Shown here one piece after another: positions 53,328 to 63,825 of a stretch of 64,000 bases of DNA. Both the position numbers and the translations under genes were made by a program. Within the stretch, counting starts at the first letter, position 1. Each line of letters starts with the position of its first letter. The notes beneath the pieces were generated by a model. That model had not been told where the DNA came from. It saw only the letters and a program-made list of their open reading frames with translations, and made no database searches. The DNA comes from Seohaeicola zhoushanensis (GTDB taxonomy: Bacteria > Pseudomonadota > Alphaproteobacteria > Rhodobacterales > Rhodobacteraceae), in assembly GCF_014656415.1 (NCBI RefSeq), contig NZ_BNCJ01000015.1:49933-113932 (forward strand), in the 5' to 3' direction.

Positions 53328-54896
53328 ATGAAGCAACTTGCAACCGCGGCGCTGCTGGCGCTGACGACGGCCTTCGCCGCACATGCGGACGAGCCCCAGA
53401 AAGGTGGCACGCTGAACATGGTGGTGCAACCCGAGCCGCCGACCGTGATGCTGGGCCTCAACAAGCTGGGGCCGGTGTCGTTTGTCGGCAGCAAGATCTA
53501 CGAAGGCCTTATCACCTTTGCGCCCGACATGACGCCGCAGCCTTTGCTGGCCAAGTCGTGGGAGATCTCCGAAGACGGTCTGTCCTACACCTTCCACCTG
53601 CGCGAGGGCGTCAAGTGGCATGACGGCGCTCCGTTCACCAGCGCCGACGTCATCTACTCCTTCTCCGAATTTCTGCCCAAGGCCTTCTCGCGGACCAAGC
53701 GCGTGATGTCCTTCGTGGAGGAGATGACCGCACCGGACGAGCACACCGTGGTCTTCAAGCTCAAAGAACCCTATGCCGCCTTCCTCATCATCTTTGAGGT
53801 AACCGGTGGCACCATGGTGCCCAAACACATCTACGAAGGCACCGACATCTTCAAGAATCCGGCCAACGACCACCCGATCGGCACCGGCCCGTTCAAGTTC
53901 GACGAGTGGAACAAGGGCAGCTACATCCACCTCGTCCGCAACGACGACTACTGGCAGGACGGCAAGCCCTATCTGGACGACCTCTATTTCCGCATCATCC
54001 CCGACGCCAACAGCCGTGCGATCGCCTTCGAACAGGGCCAGGTCGACCTGCTGCGCGGCGGCGATGTCGAGAATTTCGAAGTCTCGCGGCTGACAGCCAT
54101 GGACGGCGTCGAGATGACCGAAAAAGGCTGGGAATTCTACGACCCGCTGGCGATCATCAACATCAACACCCGCAACGCGCCGCTGGACAACGTGAAGGTG
54201 CGCCAAGCCATTTCCTACGCGCTCGATCGTCAGTTCATGATCGACGCGGTCTTCGGCGGTTTCGGCAAGCCGGCCTATGGCCCGATGACCGAGCGGACCC
54301 CCTACTATGACCCATCCGTCCTGACCGACTACACCTTCGACCTCGACAAGGCCAAGGCGCTGATGGCCGAGTCCGGCGTCACCGCGCAGAACGGAGTCTA
54401 TGCAACGCTCGACCTGATGCCCCTTCCCTATGGCGAAACCTGGCAGCGCCAGGCGGAATACATCCGCCAGCAGCTGAAGGAAATCGGCATCGAAACCAAC
54501 GTTGTCTCGGTCGACGTTCCGGGCTGGGTCGAACGGACCACCTCCGGCAAGTTCGACATCACCACCAACTTCATCTACCTGCTCGGCGATCCGGCCATGG
54601 GCGTGGGCCAGACCTATCAGTCCGACAACCAGCTCGGTCGCGGGACCGCCGCCAACGTCGACGGCTACGAGAACCCCGAGATCGACCGCATCTTCGCCGA
54701 AGCCGGGAAGACGCTGGATCCGGCCAAGCGCAAGGCATTCTATGCGCAGGCGCAGGAGATCCTGTCGCGGGACGCTCCGGTGATCTGGTCGCACGCGATG
54801 TCCTACCCGACGGTCTATCGCAGCAAGATCAAGAACCTCATCACCACGGCGCCAGGCCTCAACGAGACGTTTGCGGACGTCTGGATCGCCAAGTAA
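53328..54896 (+). CDS. Dipeptide/oligopeptide-type ABC periplasmic binding protein, system 2
   Basis: The 522-residue protein has a signal peptide (to AAHA) and a family 5 solute-binding domain (KSWEISEDGLSYTFHLREGV, APLDNVKVRQAISYALDR). ACAGGAGAG precedes ATG 53328. It is 37 bp downstream of the deacetylase gene and begins the second importer. It is only distantly similar to the system 1 binding protein, so the two probably capture different but related compounds. Confidence 0.93.
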   Translation: MKQLATAALLALTTAFAAHADEPQKGGTLNMVVQPEPPTVMLGLNKLGPVSFVGSKIYEGLITFAPDMTPQPLLAKSWEISEDGLSYTFHLREGVKWHDGAPFTSADVIYSFSEFLPKAFSRTKRVMSFVEEMTAPDEHTVVFKLKEPYAAFLIIFEVTGGTMVPKHIYEGTDIFKNPANDHPIGTGPFKFDEWNKGSYIHLVRNDDYWQDGKPYLDDLYFRIIPDANSRAIAFEQGQVDLLRGGDVENFEVSRLTAMDGVEMTEKGWEFYDPLAIININTRNAPLDNVKVRQAISYALDRQFMIDAVFGGFGKPAYGPMTERTPYYDPSVLTDYTFDLDKAKALMAESGVTAQNGVYATLDLMPLPYGETWQRQAEYIRQQLKEIGIETNVVSVDVPGWVERTTSGKFDITTNFIYLLGDPAMGVGQTYQSDNQLGRGTAANVDGYENPEIDRIFAEAGKTLDPAKRKAFYAQAQEILSRDAPVIWSHAMSYPTVYRSKIKNLITTAPGLNETFADVWIAK

Positions 54897-54973
54897 CGCC
54901 GGACCAAAACCGGAAAGAGAGACGCGGCGCCAAAGGTGCCGCGTCCACCTACTCCCGACAGGAAGAATGAGAC

Positions 54974-55951
54974 ATGGCGCAGCTGCGTTATTTGTTCGGC
55001 CGCCTCGTCAAGGCGATCATGGTCTTGCTGGCCGTCACGGTCCTAAGCTTTGGCCTGATACGTGCCGCACCCGGCGACCCGGCCACCGTACTTGCCGGCG
55101 AACAGGGATCGGTCGATCCCGAGTTCATCGAACAAGTCCGGGCGCGCTACGGCCTTGACCGGCCGATCCAAGAACAACTGTTCAAATACGTCGCCGGTGT
55201 CGCCCGGCTGGATTTCGGCGATTCCTACCAGCACAATCGCCCGGTGATCGAGCTGATCGGCGAACGCCTTCCCGCCACGCTGATTCTGACAATGACCGCC
55301 TTCCTGCTGGCCTTGGCCGGGGGCCTTATCATGGGCGTCACTGCCGCGAAACATGTCGGCAAGTGGCCTGACGGGGTCATCACCATCGCCGCGCTGCTGT
55401 TCTTTGCCCTGCCGCTGTTCTGGGTCGGCCTGATGGCCATCCTGCTGTTCTCGGTTCAGCTCGGCTGGCTGCCGGCCTTCGGTATGAACACAATTGGCGT
55501 CGAGATGTCACCGATCGGACGGACGCTCGACGTTGCCCAGCACCTGGTGCTGCCCGCTGCAACACTGGGTCTGCTCTATCTCGCCACCTATACCCGCATG
55601 ACCCGTGCCTCGGTACTCGAGGTAATGGACCTCGATTTCGTTCGCACGGCACGCGCCAAGGGCCTCGAGGAGAAACGGATCTGGCGCCGCCACATCCTCA
55701 AGAACGCTTTGCTTCCGATTATCACTCTCGCCAGCCTTCAGGCCGGCCACCTCGTCGGTGGCGCGGTGCTGACCGAGACCGTGTTCGCTTGGCCCGGCAT
55801 CGGCCGGCTGGCGTTCGACGCCCTGCTGCAACGCGACTACAACCTGCTGCTGGCGATCTTCATCATCGCCTCGGCCTTCGTCGTTTTCTTCAATCTTGTC
55901 GCCGATTTGGTCTACAGCCTCGCCGACCCAAGGATCGAGGTCGCCGCATGA
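54974..55951 (+). CDS. Dipeptide-type ABC transporter permease (DppB type), system 2
   Basis: The 325-residue protein starts MAQLRYLFGRLVKAIMVLL with about six helices. Family signatures are GLIRAAPGDPATVLAG, the docking loop VMDLDFVRTARAKGLEEKR and LTETVFAWPGIG. Its TGA overlaps the start of the DppC-type gene (ATGA). Confidence 0.93.
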   Translation: MAQLRYLFGRLVKAIMVLLAVTVLSFGLIRAAPGDPATVLAGEQGSVDPEFIEQVRARYGLDRPIQEQLFKYVAGVARLDFGDSYQHNRPVIELIGERLPATLILTMTAFLLALAGGLIMGVTAAKHVGKWPDGVITIAALLFFALPLFWVGLMAILLFSVQLGWLPAFGMNTIGVEMSPIGRTLDVAQHLVLPAATLGLLYLATYTRMTRASVLEVMDLDFVRTARAKGLEEKRIWRRHILKNALLPIITLASLQAGHLVGGAVLTETVFAWPGIGRLAFDALLQRDYNLLLAIFIIASAFVVFFNLVADLVYSLADPRIEVAA

Positions 55952-56787
55952 CCGATTTCGCCCGACGTTTCCTTCGCAGCCGCTCCGGAATGATCGGCCT
56001 GATCCTGCTTCTGACGCTGGTGCTCATGGCAATATTCGCCGACCTGCTCTTCCCCGGAGATCCCTGGCGGATGGCCGGACGGCCGAACCTGCCTCCGTTC
56101 AGCAAGGGCTTTCTCTTCGGCACGGACCAGCTTGGCCGTGACGTCGCCGCGGGGATCATGCACGGCGCCCGCATGTCGCTGATGATCGGCTTCGCCTCGT
56201 CTGTTGTCGCCATCGGTGTCGGCGTCCTGGTCGGCGCAGTAGCCGGCTACTCCAGCGGCATCGTCGACGACCTGCTGATGCGCCTGACCGAATTCTTCCA
56301 GACCATCCCGTCCTTCATGCTGGCGATCGTGCTCGTTGCGATCTTCTCGCCCACGCTCGGCTCGATCGTCGCGGCCATCGCGGTCGTGAGCTGGCCGCCA
56401 ATCGCGCGCCTGGTGCGGGCCGAGTTCCTCACCCTGCGCCAGCGCGACTTCGTCAAGGCGGCCCAGGTTGGCGGGCATTCGCAGAGCAACATCATCCTGC
56501 ACCAGATCCTGCCGAACGCCCTATCGCCGGTTATTGTTATGGCCTCCCTGATGGTCGCCTCGGCGATCCTGATCGAAAGCGGCCTGTCCTTCCTCGGCCT
56601 CGGCGACCGGAACTACATCACCTGGGGCTTCATGATCGGCGCCGGCCGCACGATGATCCGCCATGCCTGGTGGCTCAGCGCGATCCCCGGACTTGCCATC
56701 TTCGTCACCGTCCTGGCGCTGAACCTGTTCGGCCAGGGGCTGAGCGACGTCCTCAACCCGCGACTGTCGAGGAGCAACAGAACATGA
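55948..56787 (+). CDS. Dipeptide-type ABC transporter permease (DppC type), system 2
   Basis: The 279-residue protein starts MTDFARRFLRSRSGMIGLI. The segments FLFGTDQLGRDVAAGIMHG and the docking loop TLRQRDFVKAAQVGG match DppC. Start and stop both overlap neighbours by 4 bp, so the transporter genes are translationally coupled. Confidence 0.93.
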   Translation: MTDFARRFLRSRSGMIGLILLLTLVLMAIFADLLFPGDPWRMAGRPNLPPFSKGFLFGTDQLGRDVAAGIMHGARMSLMIGFASSVVAIGVGVLVGAVAGYSSGIVDDLLMRLTEFFQTIPSFMLAIVLVAIFSPTLGSIVAAIAVVSWPPIARLVRAEFLTLRQRDFVKAAQVGGHSQSNIILHQILPNALSPVIVMASLMVASAILIESGLSFLGLGDRNYITWGFMIGAGRTMIRHAWWLSAIPGLAIFVTVLALNLFGQGLSDVLNPRLSRSNRT

Positions 56788-58454
56788 CGAACGAACCTAT
56801 CCTCAGCATCCGGTCGCTCGACATCTCGTTACCCAAGGGCGCAGACCGACCCTTTGCCGTCAAGGATCTGAACCTCGAACTGCGGCGCAACGAGATCCTT
56901 TGCGTCGTCGGCGAGTCCGGCTCGGGGAAATCGCTTCTCGCCACCGCCATCATGGGCCTGTTGCCGCCCGGCGTACGGATCGCGGGGGGAGAGATCAACT
57001 TCGATGGCACCCCGTTCGCCTCGCTTTCTGACGCGCAATACCGAAAGATCCGCGGCGCCCGCATCTCGATGGTGTTCCAGGAGCCGATGACGGCGCTGAA
57101 CCCGGTGCTGACGGTGCGCGAACAGCTGGACGAGGTTCTGGTCGCCCATGGCGTGACGCGTTCCAGCGACCGTCAGAAGCGCATCCTGGAACTGCTGAAA
57201 GCCACCGGGCTCCCCGACCCCGAAACGCTGCAGCATTCCTACCCCTTCCGGCTTTCCGGCGGGCAGCGGCAGCGGGTGATGATCGCCATGGCGCTCGCCC
57301 TCGAACCCGATGTCGTGATCGCAGACGAGCCGACGACCGCGCTGGACGTGACCACACAAAAGCAAATCCTGGAGTTGCTGCGCGAGATCCAGCAGAGGTT
57401 GCATATCGCCGTACTGTTCATTACCCACGACTTCGGCGTGGTGGCCGAGATCGCCGACCGTGTCGCGGTGATGCAGTTCGGCAACCTGGTCGAAGAAGGG
57501 CCAGCAGAAACCGTGCTGAACGCCCCGAAACACCCTTATACACGCAAGCTGGTCGCCGCGGTGCGGGGCCTGTCCGATACCACGGCGACGGACGTGCAGG
57601 CCGGGGGCGAACCGATACTCTCGATCCGCCACGCAACCAAGACCTTTGTCACCGGCGGCAGCGGCTTCATTTCCACCAAACGGCGGCGCGTCGAGGCGCT
57701 CAAGAACATCTCGGTCGATATCGGCCGGGGCGAGACGCTGGGGTTGGTCGGCGAATCCGGCTCGGGGAAGTCGACGCTCGGGCAGGCCGTCGTGCAGTTG
57801 CTGGAACTCGACAGCGGCGAGATCCGGTTCCACGACAAGCCCCTTCAGGCCATGTCACGGCAGGAACGCGCTAAGATCCGGCCCAAGATCCAGATCGTTT
57901 TCCAGGATCCCTATGCCTCGCTCAACCCCCGTCACAAGATCCGCAGGGCCCTAACCGAAACGCAGATGATCCACGGCACCCCGCGCGCTGAGGCGCTGGA
58001 GCGCGCCGAGCAGATGCTCGATCTCGTCGGCCTCGACCGAGGCGCGCTCGATCGCTTCCCGCATGAGTTCTCGGGCGGGCAGCGTCAGCGGATCGGCATC
58101 GCCCGCGCTTTGGTCATGCAGCCGGAACTGATTGTCGCCGACGAAGCCGTCTCGGCGCTCGACGTGTCGATCCAGACCCAGGTGCTGGCCCTGCTGGCCG
58201 ATATCCGCAACCGGCTGAACCTGTCGATGCTGTTCATCACACACGATCTGCGGGTCGCCGCGCAGGTCTGCGACCGCATCGCGGTGATGCGGCGCGGCGA
58301 GATCGTGGAACTGGGAGAAGCCGACGCCGTGCTTGCAACGCCACGCCACGCCTATACCCAGCAACTCTGCGACTCCATGCCGGGGATCGCTTGGTTCTCG
58401 AACGAAACGGGGCAAGATCCCCTGCTTCAGTCCTGCAAGGCAGAAGGGATCTGA
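56784..58454 (+). CDS. Fused DppD-DppF-type ABC transporter ATPase, system 2
   Basis: The 556-residue protein has two complete ATPase domains. Domain 1 (about residues 5-265) has Walker [12 protein letters not shown], signature [15 protein letters not shown] and Walker [15 protein letters not shown]. Domain 2 (about 277-540) has [27 protein letters not shown] and [14 protein letters not shown], where Pro after the Walker B Glu is replaced by Ala. It thus combines what system 1 makes as two proteins. It starts within the DppC stop and is the last gene of the cluster before the low-GC segment. Confidence 0.93.
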   Translation: MTNEPILSIRSLDISLPKGADRPFAVKDLNLELRRNEILCVVGESGSGKSLLATAIMGLLPPGVRIAGGEINFDGTPFASLSDAQYRKIRGARISMVFQEPMTALNPVLTVREQLDEVLVAHGVTRSSDRQKRILELLKATGLPDPETLQHSYPFRLSGGQRQRVMIAMALALEPDVVIADEPTTALDVTTQKQILELLREIQQRLHIAVLFITHDFGVVAEIADRVAVMQFGNLVEEGPAETVLNAPKHPYTRKLVAAVRGLSDTTATDVQAGGEPILSIRHATKTFVTGGSGFISTKRRRVEALKNISVDIGRGETLGLVGESGSGKSTLGQAVVQLLELDSGEIRFHDKPLQAMSRQERAKIRPKIQIVFQDPYASLNPRHKIRRALTETQMIHGTPRAEALERAEQMLDLVGLDRGALDRFPHEFSGGQRQRIGIARALVMQPELIVADEAVSALDVSIQTQVLALLADIRNRLNLSMLFITHDLRVAAQVCDRIAVMRRGEIVELGEADAVLATPRHAYTQQLCDSMPGIAWFSNETGQDPLLQSCKAEGI

Positions 58455-58940
58455 TCGCGGATTTCACGAAGGAGAAGGGGCGCCATATCCCGACAACACG
58501 TTTCGGGAGGCTTTGGCGCCCTGTTCACCGCCAAACTTGTATCGACTACGCCTCGCGAGAAATTCGAGTATTGAGACCGGATTGGGGCGGATCTTCGTAG
58601 TTGTTTTCCCACTCCGGTGTCGCTGCATCCGCCTTTGCTATCGCAGCGGTTGCGCACCTCTCCTACCAGGGCTGGCATCGATTCACGGACCGAAACTGGC
58701 ACGGAATGCTGCCTCACCTTCCATGGCCCCTCCCCATAACTCCCATCGCAGCCAAATCGCCTCGCCAGCGAAGTCAATAAAATCAGAGTCGATCCGCAAT
58801 AGGCAGCTGCGGTCTTGCCAAAGCTCTGCGATTGACTTTTTCATAGCCCAATGCGTGCATGAAGACTTAATTTCGCCTGATTGGTATGCGCTATGTTCAG
58901 TTTCCTGCCAGAGCCCACCTGAAGAAAGAAATTTTCAACC
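58455..58940. other. Gap between polyamine cluster and defence-type gene, lower GC, no gene
   Basis: This stretch is clearly lower in GC than the operon before it. Frames on both strands lack ribosome-binding sites and recognisable motifs. It probably contains the left boundary of an accessory segment and the promoter of the large gene at 58941; no terminator with a clear T-run is seen after the transporter operon. Confidence 0.5.
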
Positions 58941-61900
58941 ATGCTTGACCGCACGGATCGCTTTACAACGAAAACACTGGACGCCGCGCGGCGCAAACTA
59001 CTTGAGACGGGCACGCGTAACCGGCTGATCCACGTAAATCGGGCGAATCAACGTGCCAACTGTCTTGGAATCATCAACGAACGTTCGGATGACGTCTTCG
59101 ATCTGCTTCGCGACCAGGCAAAGCGTTTGCGCTTCAAAGCCACGGGAAAGGATCGTCGTAAAGAGGATCCTGAGGACGGTGAGGAATTCAATTCAATATC
59201 TGAGGATACCGAGGGCCCCGAGACAATCGATCCCGAGCGTTATATTGATCAATTTCTCGAGACACCACTCGGCCCCGAAGCCCAGGCTCGCCGACTGCTG
59301 CGATTGGCAGGCGATGCGCGCACAGCTGAGGAAGAGCAAGGGCTCAACATCCTCTATCTGGCGCTCGGATTCCTGAAATGGCGCGAGAGCGGAAGCTCGG
59401 ACATCTGGCGCGAGGCGCCTCTTGTTCTCTTGCCCGTAGAACTCGTGCGCAATGAGCGCACTTCGACCTACGACATCCGCGTTCGCGAAGATGACATCTC
59501 CACCAACCTGCCCCTGCAGGAAAGGCTCCGCCAGGATTTCGGCATCACCCTGCCGGACATCGACGAGACCGAAGGCTGGAAGCCTTCCACCTACTACGCG
59601 CAGGTGATGGAAGCGGTTTCGGGGCAGGCTGGTTGGTCGGTGGATGTCGACGGGATGCAGCTTGGCTTCTTTTCCTTTGCCAAGCTCCTCATGCACCGCG
59701 ACCTCGATCCTGGGTCCTGGCCGGAAAACAGCCTCATTGGCAACGACCTTCTGTCTGGTCTTCTGGCCGAAGGGTTCGAAGGTGGGGCGTCCCTCTTCGG
59801 CCCGGACGACAAGCTTGATGCCCTGCTCGACCCGGCGGACATCATCCAGGTCGTCGATGCCGACGCATCGCAGACCAAGGTCATCGAGGAAGTCAGGCGC
59901 GGATCGAACCTCGTGGTCCAGGGTCCGCCGGGAACAGGCAAATCGCAGACGATCACCAATCTGATTGCTGCTGCCGCCCATGACGGTAAGACCGTCCTCT
60001 TCGTTGCCGAGAAGATGGCCGCGCTTTCCGTCGTGCATCACCGCCTGGTGCGCTCGGGGCTGAGGGATATCTGTCTCGAGCTGCATTCGCGCAGCGCGAA
60101 TAAGAAGGCCCTCGCGCAAGAGTTGGGTCGGACATTGATGGCCAGCGCAAAGGCGGTGCCGAATGTCGCGGATCCAGGCGCGCTGCGGCAGGATCGCGAT
60201 ACGCTTAACCGGATCACAGATCTGCTTCACAAGCCGTCGGGCCCGTCCGGTGATACACCGTTCCGGGCGATGGCGGAAATCATTGGGCTGATCGGCAAGG
60301 GCGCCCTGCCCCCATCAATTCCATTGGACAAGCTGGACAGGCTCGACCTTTCGCAACGACGCGCCGCCGTGCAAGCCATCAGCCGAATGGTCGGGGCGCT
60401 TGGTGCAATCGGGGCGCCCGAAGCCCACCCGTTCCGCGGTGTTCAGGACTATGATCTGCAACCCACCGACCTGTCGCGGCTGGAAGCTGATCTCGCTACT
60501 GCAAGCCAAGCGCTGAAGAACCTGATGTCCGATGCTTCCCGCATCGCGGCAAAACTCTCGCGCCCCGCCCCCCTGTCGCTCGCCGAGGTGTCGGCTCTCG
60601 CCAAAGCTTTCGAAACTCTGGCAATTGCCCCTCAGGACGCCCGGACTTTGGTGAGCGAAAGCCTGTTCGGGCGGCTGGGCCAGTCACGCCTTGCCGAGGC
60701 CCTGACAGCTGGCGCTGATTGGGAACGGGCGCGACGCAATGCCGATACCCACTTTGCCGATCACGCGTGGATGGCCGATACCGGAGCGCTCCGCTCGGCC
60801 ATTGCCGGCGGACAGGCCTCGTTCTGGGCAAGGCTATTTGGCCCCTATCGCAAGGCCTCGAACGCCTTCGGTGGACTTCTGCGCGGCCCGCTTCCGAAAT
60901 CTCCTGCAGACCAGCTGTCCCTGATCGATCAGCTCGCATCGGTCCAAAGTCTGAGGCGTCGCCTTGCTGATGACGAAACCTGGCTTCAATCGGCTCTTGG
61001 AGATGGATGGCGCGGCGAACGCACCGACTTCGCCGGATTCGGCAGGGTCGTAGGCTGGTTGGAGGACATGCAGTCAGCCGGGTTTGGGTCAGCGTCCGAC
61101 GTTCTTGCGGCCCTGGACGTGGAAACGCCCGAAGCCCTGGCACGATCGCTCACGGAGCAGGCCGGCGATGCCGAGGAAAAAGCCGACAAACCTATTGCCC
61201 GGCTCAAGCTGAACCTGCAGCAGGCCGATCTCGCGGGAGACCTGCAAGATGTCGATCTTGCGGATCTAGCCGCATCCTTTGACGAGATGCGCTGTGAAAG
61301 CTGGAGCTATTCCGATTGGGCCGCCCTGGCCCGCGCAACCGCCCAGACCGTCGAAGCCGGAGCCGGCGACGTGGTCGACGCAGTCGCAGATGGACGCGTA
61401 GCTCCGGAAAAGGCGGTGGACGAATTCACCTACGCCTGTGCCGAAGCGAGGTGGAATGCCGCCCGCAAGTCAGAACCTGAAATTGGCCGCCTGGCGGGCC
61501 TCGATCGCCACGAACTGGTGCGAATGTTCCAGGACAGGGAGCGCGCACGCCTCAATGACGCCCAGGCCCTGATCCTCGCGCGCCATTTTGCCCAGATCCC
61601 GCGGGGCAGTATGGGCGAGATGGGTGTCATCCGCGGAGAGATTGGTCGCAAGAGCCGTCACAAGCCAATCCGCTGGGTTATGAAGAATGCAGGCTCCATG
61701 GTTCAGCGGATCAAGCCGGTCATGCTGATGAGCCCGATTTCGGTGGCACAATTTCTGCCGCCCGGCACCGTGACCTTTGATCTTCTGGTGATCGACGAAG
61801 CCTCGCAAATCCGGCCCGAGGATGCGCTGGGCGTCATCGCTCGGGCGCGCCAGATCGTGGTTGTCGGCGACCAGAAGCAGTTGCCGCCCACTTCCTTTTT

Positions 61901-63647
61901 CGACCGCCTCGTTGATGATGGCGATGGCGAGGAGGAAGACGAGGACATACCGGCAGGCGCGACGGCCGCCGACATGGAGAGTATCCTGTCGCTATGCGAG
62001 GCGCGTGGCCTGCGTTCGCGAATGTTGGAATGGCACTATCGGTCGCGGGATCCTTCGCTGATCCGCGTATCGAACGCCGAGTTCTACGGTGACAACCTGG
62101 TTTTGCCGCCCTCCCCTTTGCAGCTCGACCCGAATTACGGCCTGAAATTCCGGCGTGTGCCAGGCGTCTATGCCCGCGGCAAAACCGCCACCGAGCGCGC
62201 CGGCACCAACAAGATCGAGGCGCAATACATCGTCCAGGCGGTGGTCGAACATGCGCGCAACAGTCCCGATCTTTCCCTCGGGGTTGTCGCTTTTTCGAAA
62301 GCGCAGTCCGACACCCTCACCGAAGCACTGGAATACGAGCGCCGGCGAGATCCCGTGCTCGACGCTTTTCTGCGCGAAGGCCGCGCCGAGGATGTCTTCG
62401 TCAAGAACATCGAAAACGTCCAGGGGGACGAGCGTGACGTGATCCTGATCTCGGTCGGCTATGGCCCGCAAGAACCGAACGGGCGCCTGGCATCCATGTC
62501 CTTCGGTCCCATCAACGGCGAGGGCGGCGAACGCCGCCTGAACGTTCTGTTCTCGCGCGCCCGCATCCGTTGCGAAGTCTTCGCCTCTTTCGATCCGGGC
62601 GATATCGATCCCTCCCGCTCGTCGCGGGAAGGGCCCCGCGTGCTCAAGCGCTTCCTTGATTTCGCCAAGAGCGGCATCATCGAAGAGCGCATTGCGACGG
62701 GCCTGGATGCCGACAGTCCCTTCGAAGAGGATGTCGCACGCGTCATCCGTAGCTTGGGCTACGAGGCCGATCTCCAAGTCGGCACGGCCGGATTCCGCAT
62801 CGATATTGGCGTGCGTCACCCGGAACGGCCCGGCCAGTATATCGTCGCCGTGGAATGCGACGGCGCCACCTATCACTCGGCACTCTGGGCGCGAGAACGT
62901 GACAGGTTGCGACAGGACGTGCTTGAAAGCTTGGGCTGGCGCTTCCACAGGATATGGAGCACCGATTGGTTCCTCCGCCGGGAGCATGAGGTTCGTCGCC
63001 TTGCAGAGGCTTTGCTGAAGGCAAGAGTGGCCTCCTCGGATGGTATCGCCGTGCGCGGCGCCAATGAGCGCGGCATTCTCCAACCGATTGAGCAGGAAAT
63101 TGCTCCTGAAGGTCCAATTGAGATCGGGCATCTGGAGTTGAAAGCCCCGGCTTACAAACGTGCGGAGGTGCTGGTCAGAAGTACGGTCGAGCCTCATGAT
63201 GCCCCCCAGGGGCAGATTGGCGATCTGATCATCAAGATCGTCGACATCGAAGGGCCGCTTCATGTCGACGAGATCGCCCGCCGGGTTGCTACCGCCTTTT
63301 CCAAGTCCCGAACCGGCGGCCGCATCGTCGACGCCACCACGCGCGCCTTGCAGGCGGTCCAGAAACGCAGCGACAACAGGCTTCATCGGATCGGCCAATT
63401 CGTACTGAATGATGAACAGCTTGCGGAAACACCCGTCCGGGACCGCAGCGCTGAAACAGGCACGATCCTGAAGGCAGAGTATCTTCCGCCAATGGAAATT
63501 GCGTCAGCCGCGGCGCGCATCCAGGCGGAAAGCGGAATTATGCCGCCTGAGGACATGACACGCGCAATCGCCCGCCTTCTCGGGTTCCAGCGCGTCGGGC
63601 CAGATCTATCCGCAGCGATCCTGGCAGTAGTAATGGAGGCGAACTAG
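58941..63647 (+). CDS. DUF4011/SF1 helicase/Vsr-like nuclease/DUF3320 protein, Hhe-type defence candidate
   Basis: The 1568-residue protein starts with a DUF4011-type region (ARRKLLETGTRNRLIHV, residues about 15-31). Next is an SF1 helicase with Walker A QGPPGTGKSQT (about 327-337), Walker B LLVIDEASQI (about 948-957), VVVGDQKQLPP, EWHYRSRDPSLI, VQGDERDVILISVG (about 1159) and LNVLFSRARI. A Vsr/MTES_1575-like nuclease has FRIDIGVRHP and VAVECDGATYHS (about 1284-1308). The end is DUF3320-like (LHVDEIARRVATAFS). This domain order is known from Hhe-type and other predicted antiphage proteins. A HEPN domain was not recognised. It stands alone in a lower-GC segment. Confidence 0.88.
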   Translation: MLDRTDRFTTKTLDAARRKLLETGTRNRLIHVNRANQRANCLGIINERSDDVFDLLRDQAKRLRFKATGKDRRKEDPEDGEEFNSISEDTEGPETIDPERYIDQFLETPLGPEAQARRLLRLAGDARTAEEEQGLNILYLALGFLKWRESGSSDIWREAPLVLLPVELVRNERTSTYDIRVREDDISTNLPLQERLRQDFGITLPDIDETEGWKPSTYYAQVMEAVSGQAGWSVDVDGMQLGFFSFAKLLMHRDLDPGSWPENSLIGNDLLSGLLAEGFEGGASLFGPDDKLDALLDPADIIQVVDADASQTKVIEEVRRGSNLVVQGPPGTGKSQTITNLIAAAAHDGKTVLFVAEKMAALSVVHHRLVRSGLRDICLELHSRSANKKALAQELGRTLMASAKAVPNVADPGALRQDRDTLNRITDLLHKPSGPSGDTPFRAMAEIIGLIGKGALPPSIPLDKLDRLDLSQRRAAVQAISRMVGALGAIGAPEAHPFRGVQDYDLQPTDLSRLEADLATASQALKNLMSDASRIAAKLSRPAPLSLAEVSALAKAFETLAIAPQDARTLVSESLFGRLGQSRLAEALTAGADWERARRNADTHFADHAWMADTGALRSAIAGGQASFWARLFGPYRKASNAFGGLLRGPLPKSPADQLSLIDQLASVQSLRRRLADDETWLQSALGDGWRGERTDFAGFGRVVGWLEDMQSAGFGSASDVLAALDVETPEALARSLTEQAGDAEEKADKPIARLKLNLQQADLAGDLQDVDLADLAASFDEMRCESWSYSDWAALARATAQTVEAGAGDVVDAVADGRVAPEKAVDEFTYACAEARWNAARKSEPEIGRLAGLDRHELVRMFQDRERARLNDAQALILARHFAQIPRGSMGEMGVIRGEIGRKSRHKPIRWVMKNAGSMVQRIKPVMLMSPISVAQFLPPGTVTFDLLVIDEASQIRPEDALGVIARARQIVVVGDQKQLPPTSFFDRLVDDGDGEEEDEDIPAGATAADMESILSLCEARGLRSRMLEWHYRSRDPSLIRVSNAEFYGDNLVLPPSPLQLDPNYGLKFRRVPGVYARGKTATERAGTNKIEAQYIVQAVVEHARNSPDLSLGVVAFSKAQSDTLTEALEYERRRDPVLDAFLREGRAEDVFVKNIENVQGDERDVILISVGYGPQEPNGRLASMSFGPINGEGGERRLNVLFSRARIRCEVFASFDPGDIDPSRSSREGPRVLKRFLDFAKSGIIEERIATGLDADSPFEEDVARVIRSLGYEADLQVGTAGFRIDIGVRHPERPGQYIVAVECDGATYHSALWARERDRLRQDVLESLGWRFHRIWSTDWFLRREHEVRRLAEALLKARVASSDGIAVRGANERGILQPIEQEIAPEGPIEIGHLELKAPAYKRAEVLVRSTVEPHDAPQGQIGDLIIKIVDIEGPLHVDEIARRVATAFSKSRTGGRIVDATTRALQAVQKRSDNRLHRIGQFVLNDEQLAETPVRDRSAETGTILKAEYLPPMEIASAAARIQAESGIMPPEDMTRAIARLLGFQRVGPDLSAAILAVVMEAN

Positions 63648-63825
63648 AGACTTGCCACCCCACGCAGATGAAAACACCTCTTCGCCGATCAAACCGATCT
63701 TAGCGCCCAAGCCTGTCGTGTGCTGGACAGAATCCGAACCACCGCATTGAGGGGCACCAAGAGCCTCGGTTGCCGCCGGTGACAAGCCGGGATCGGGCTT
63801 GCGTCAGACTATTCCCGTCCAGTGG

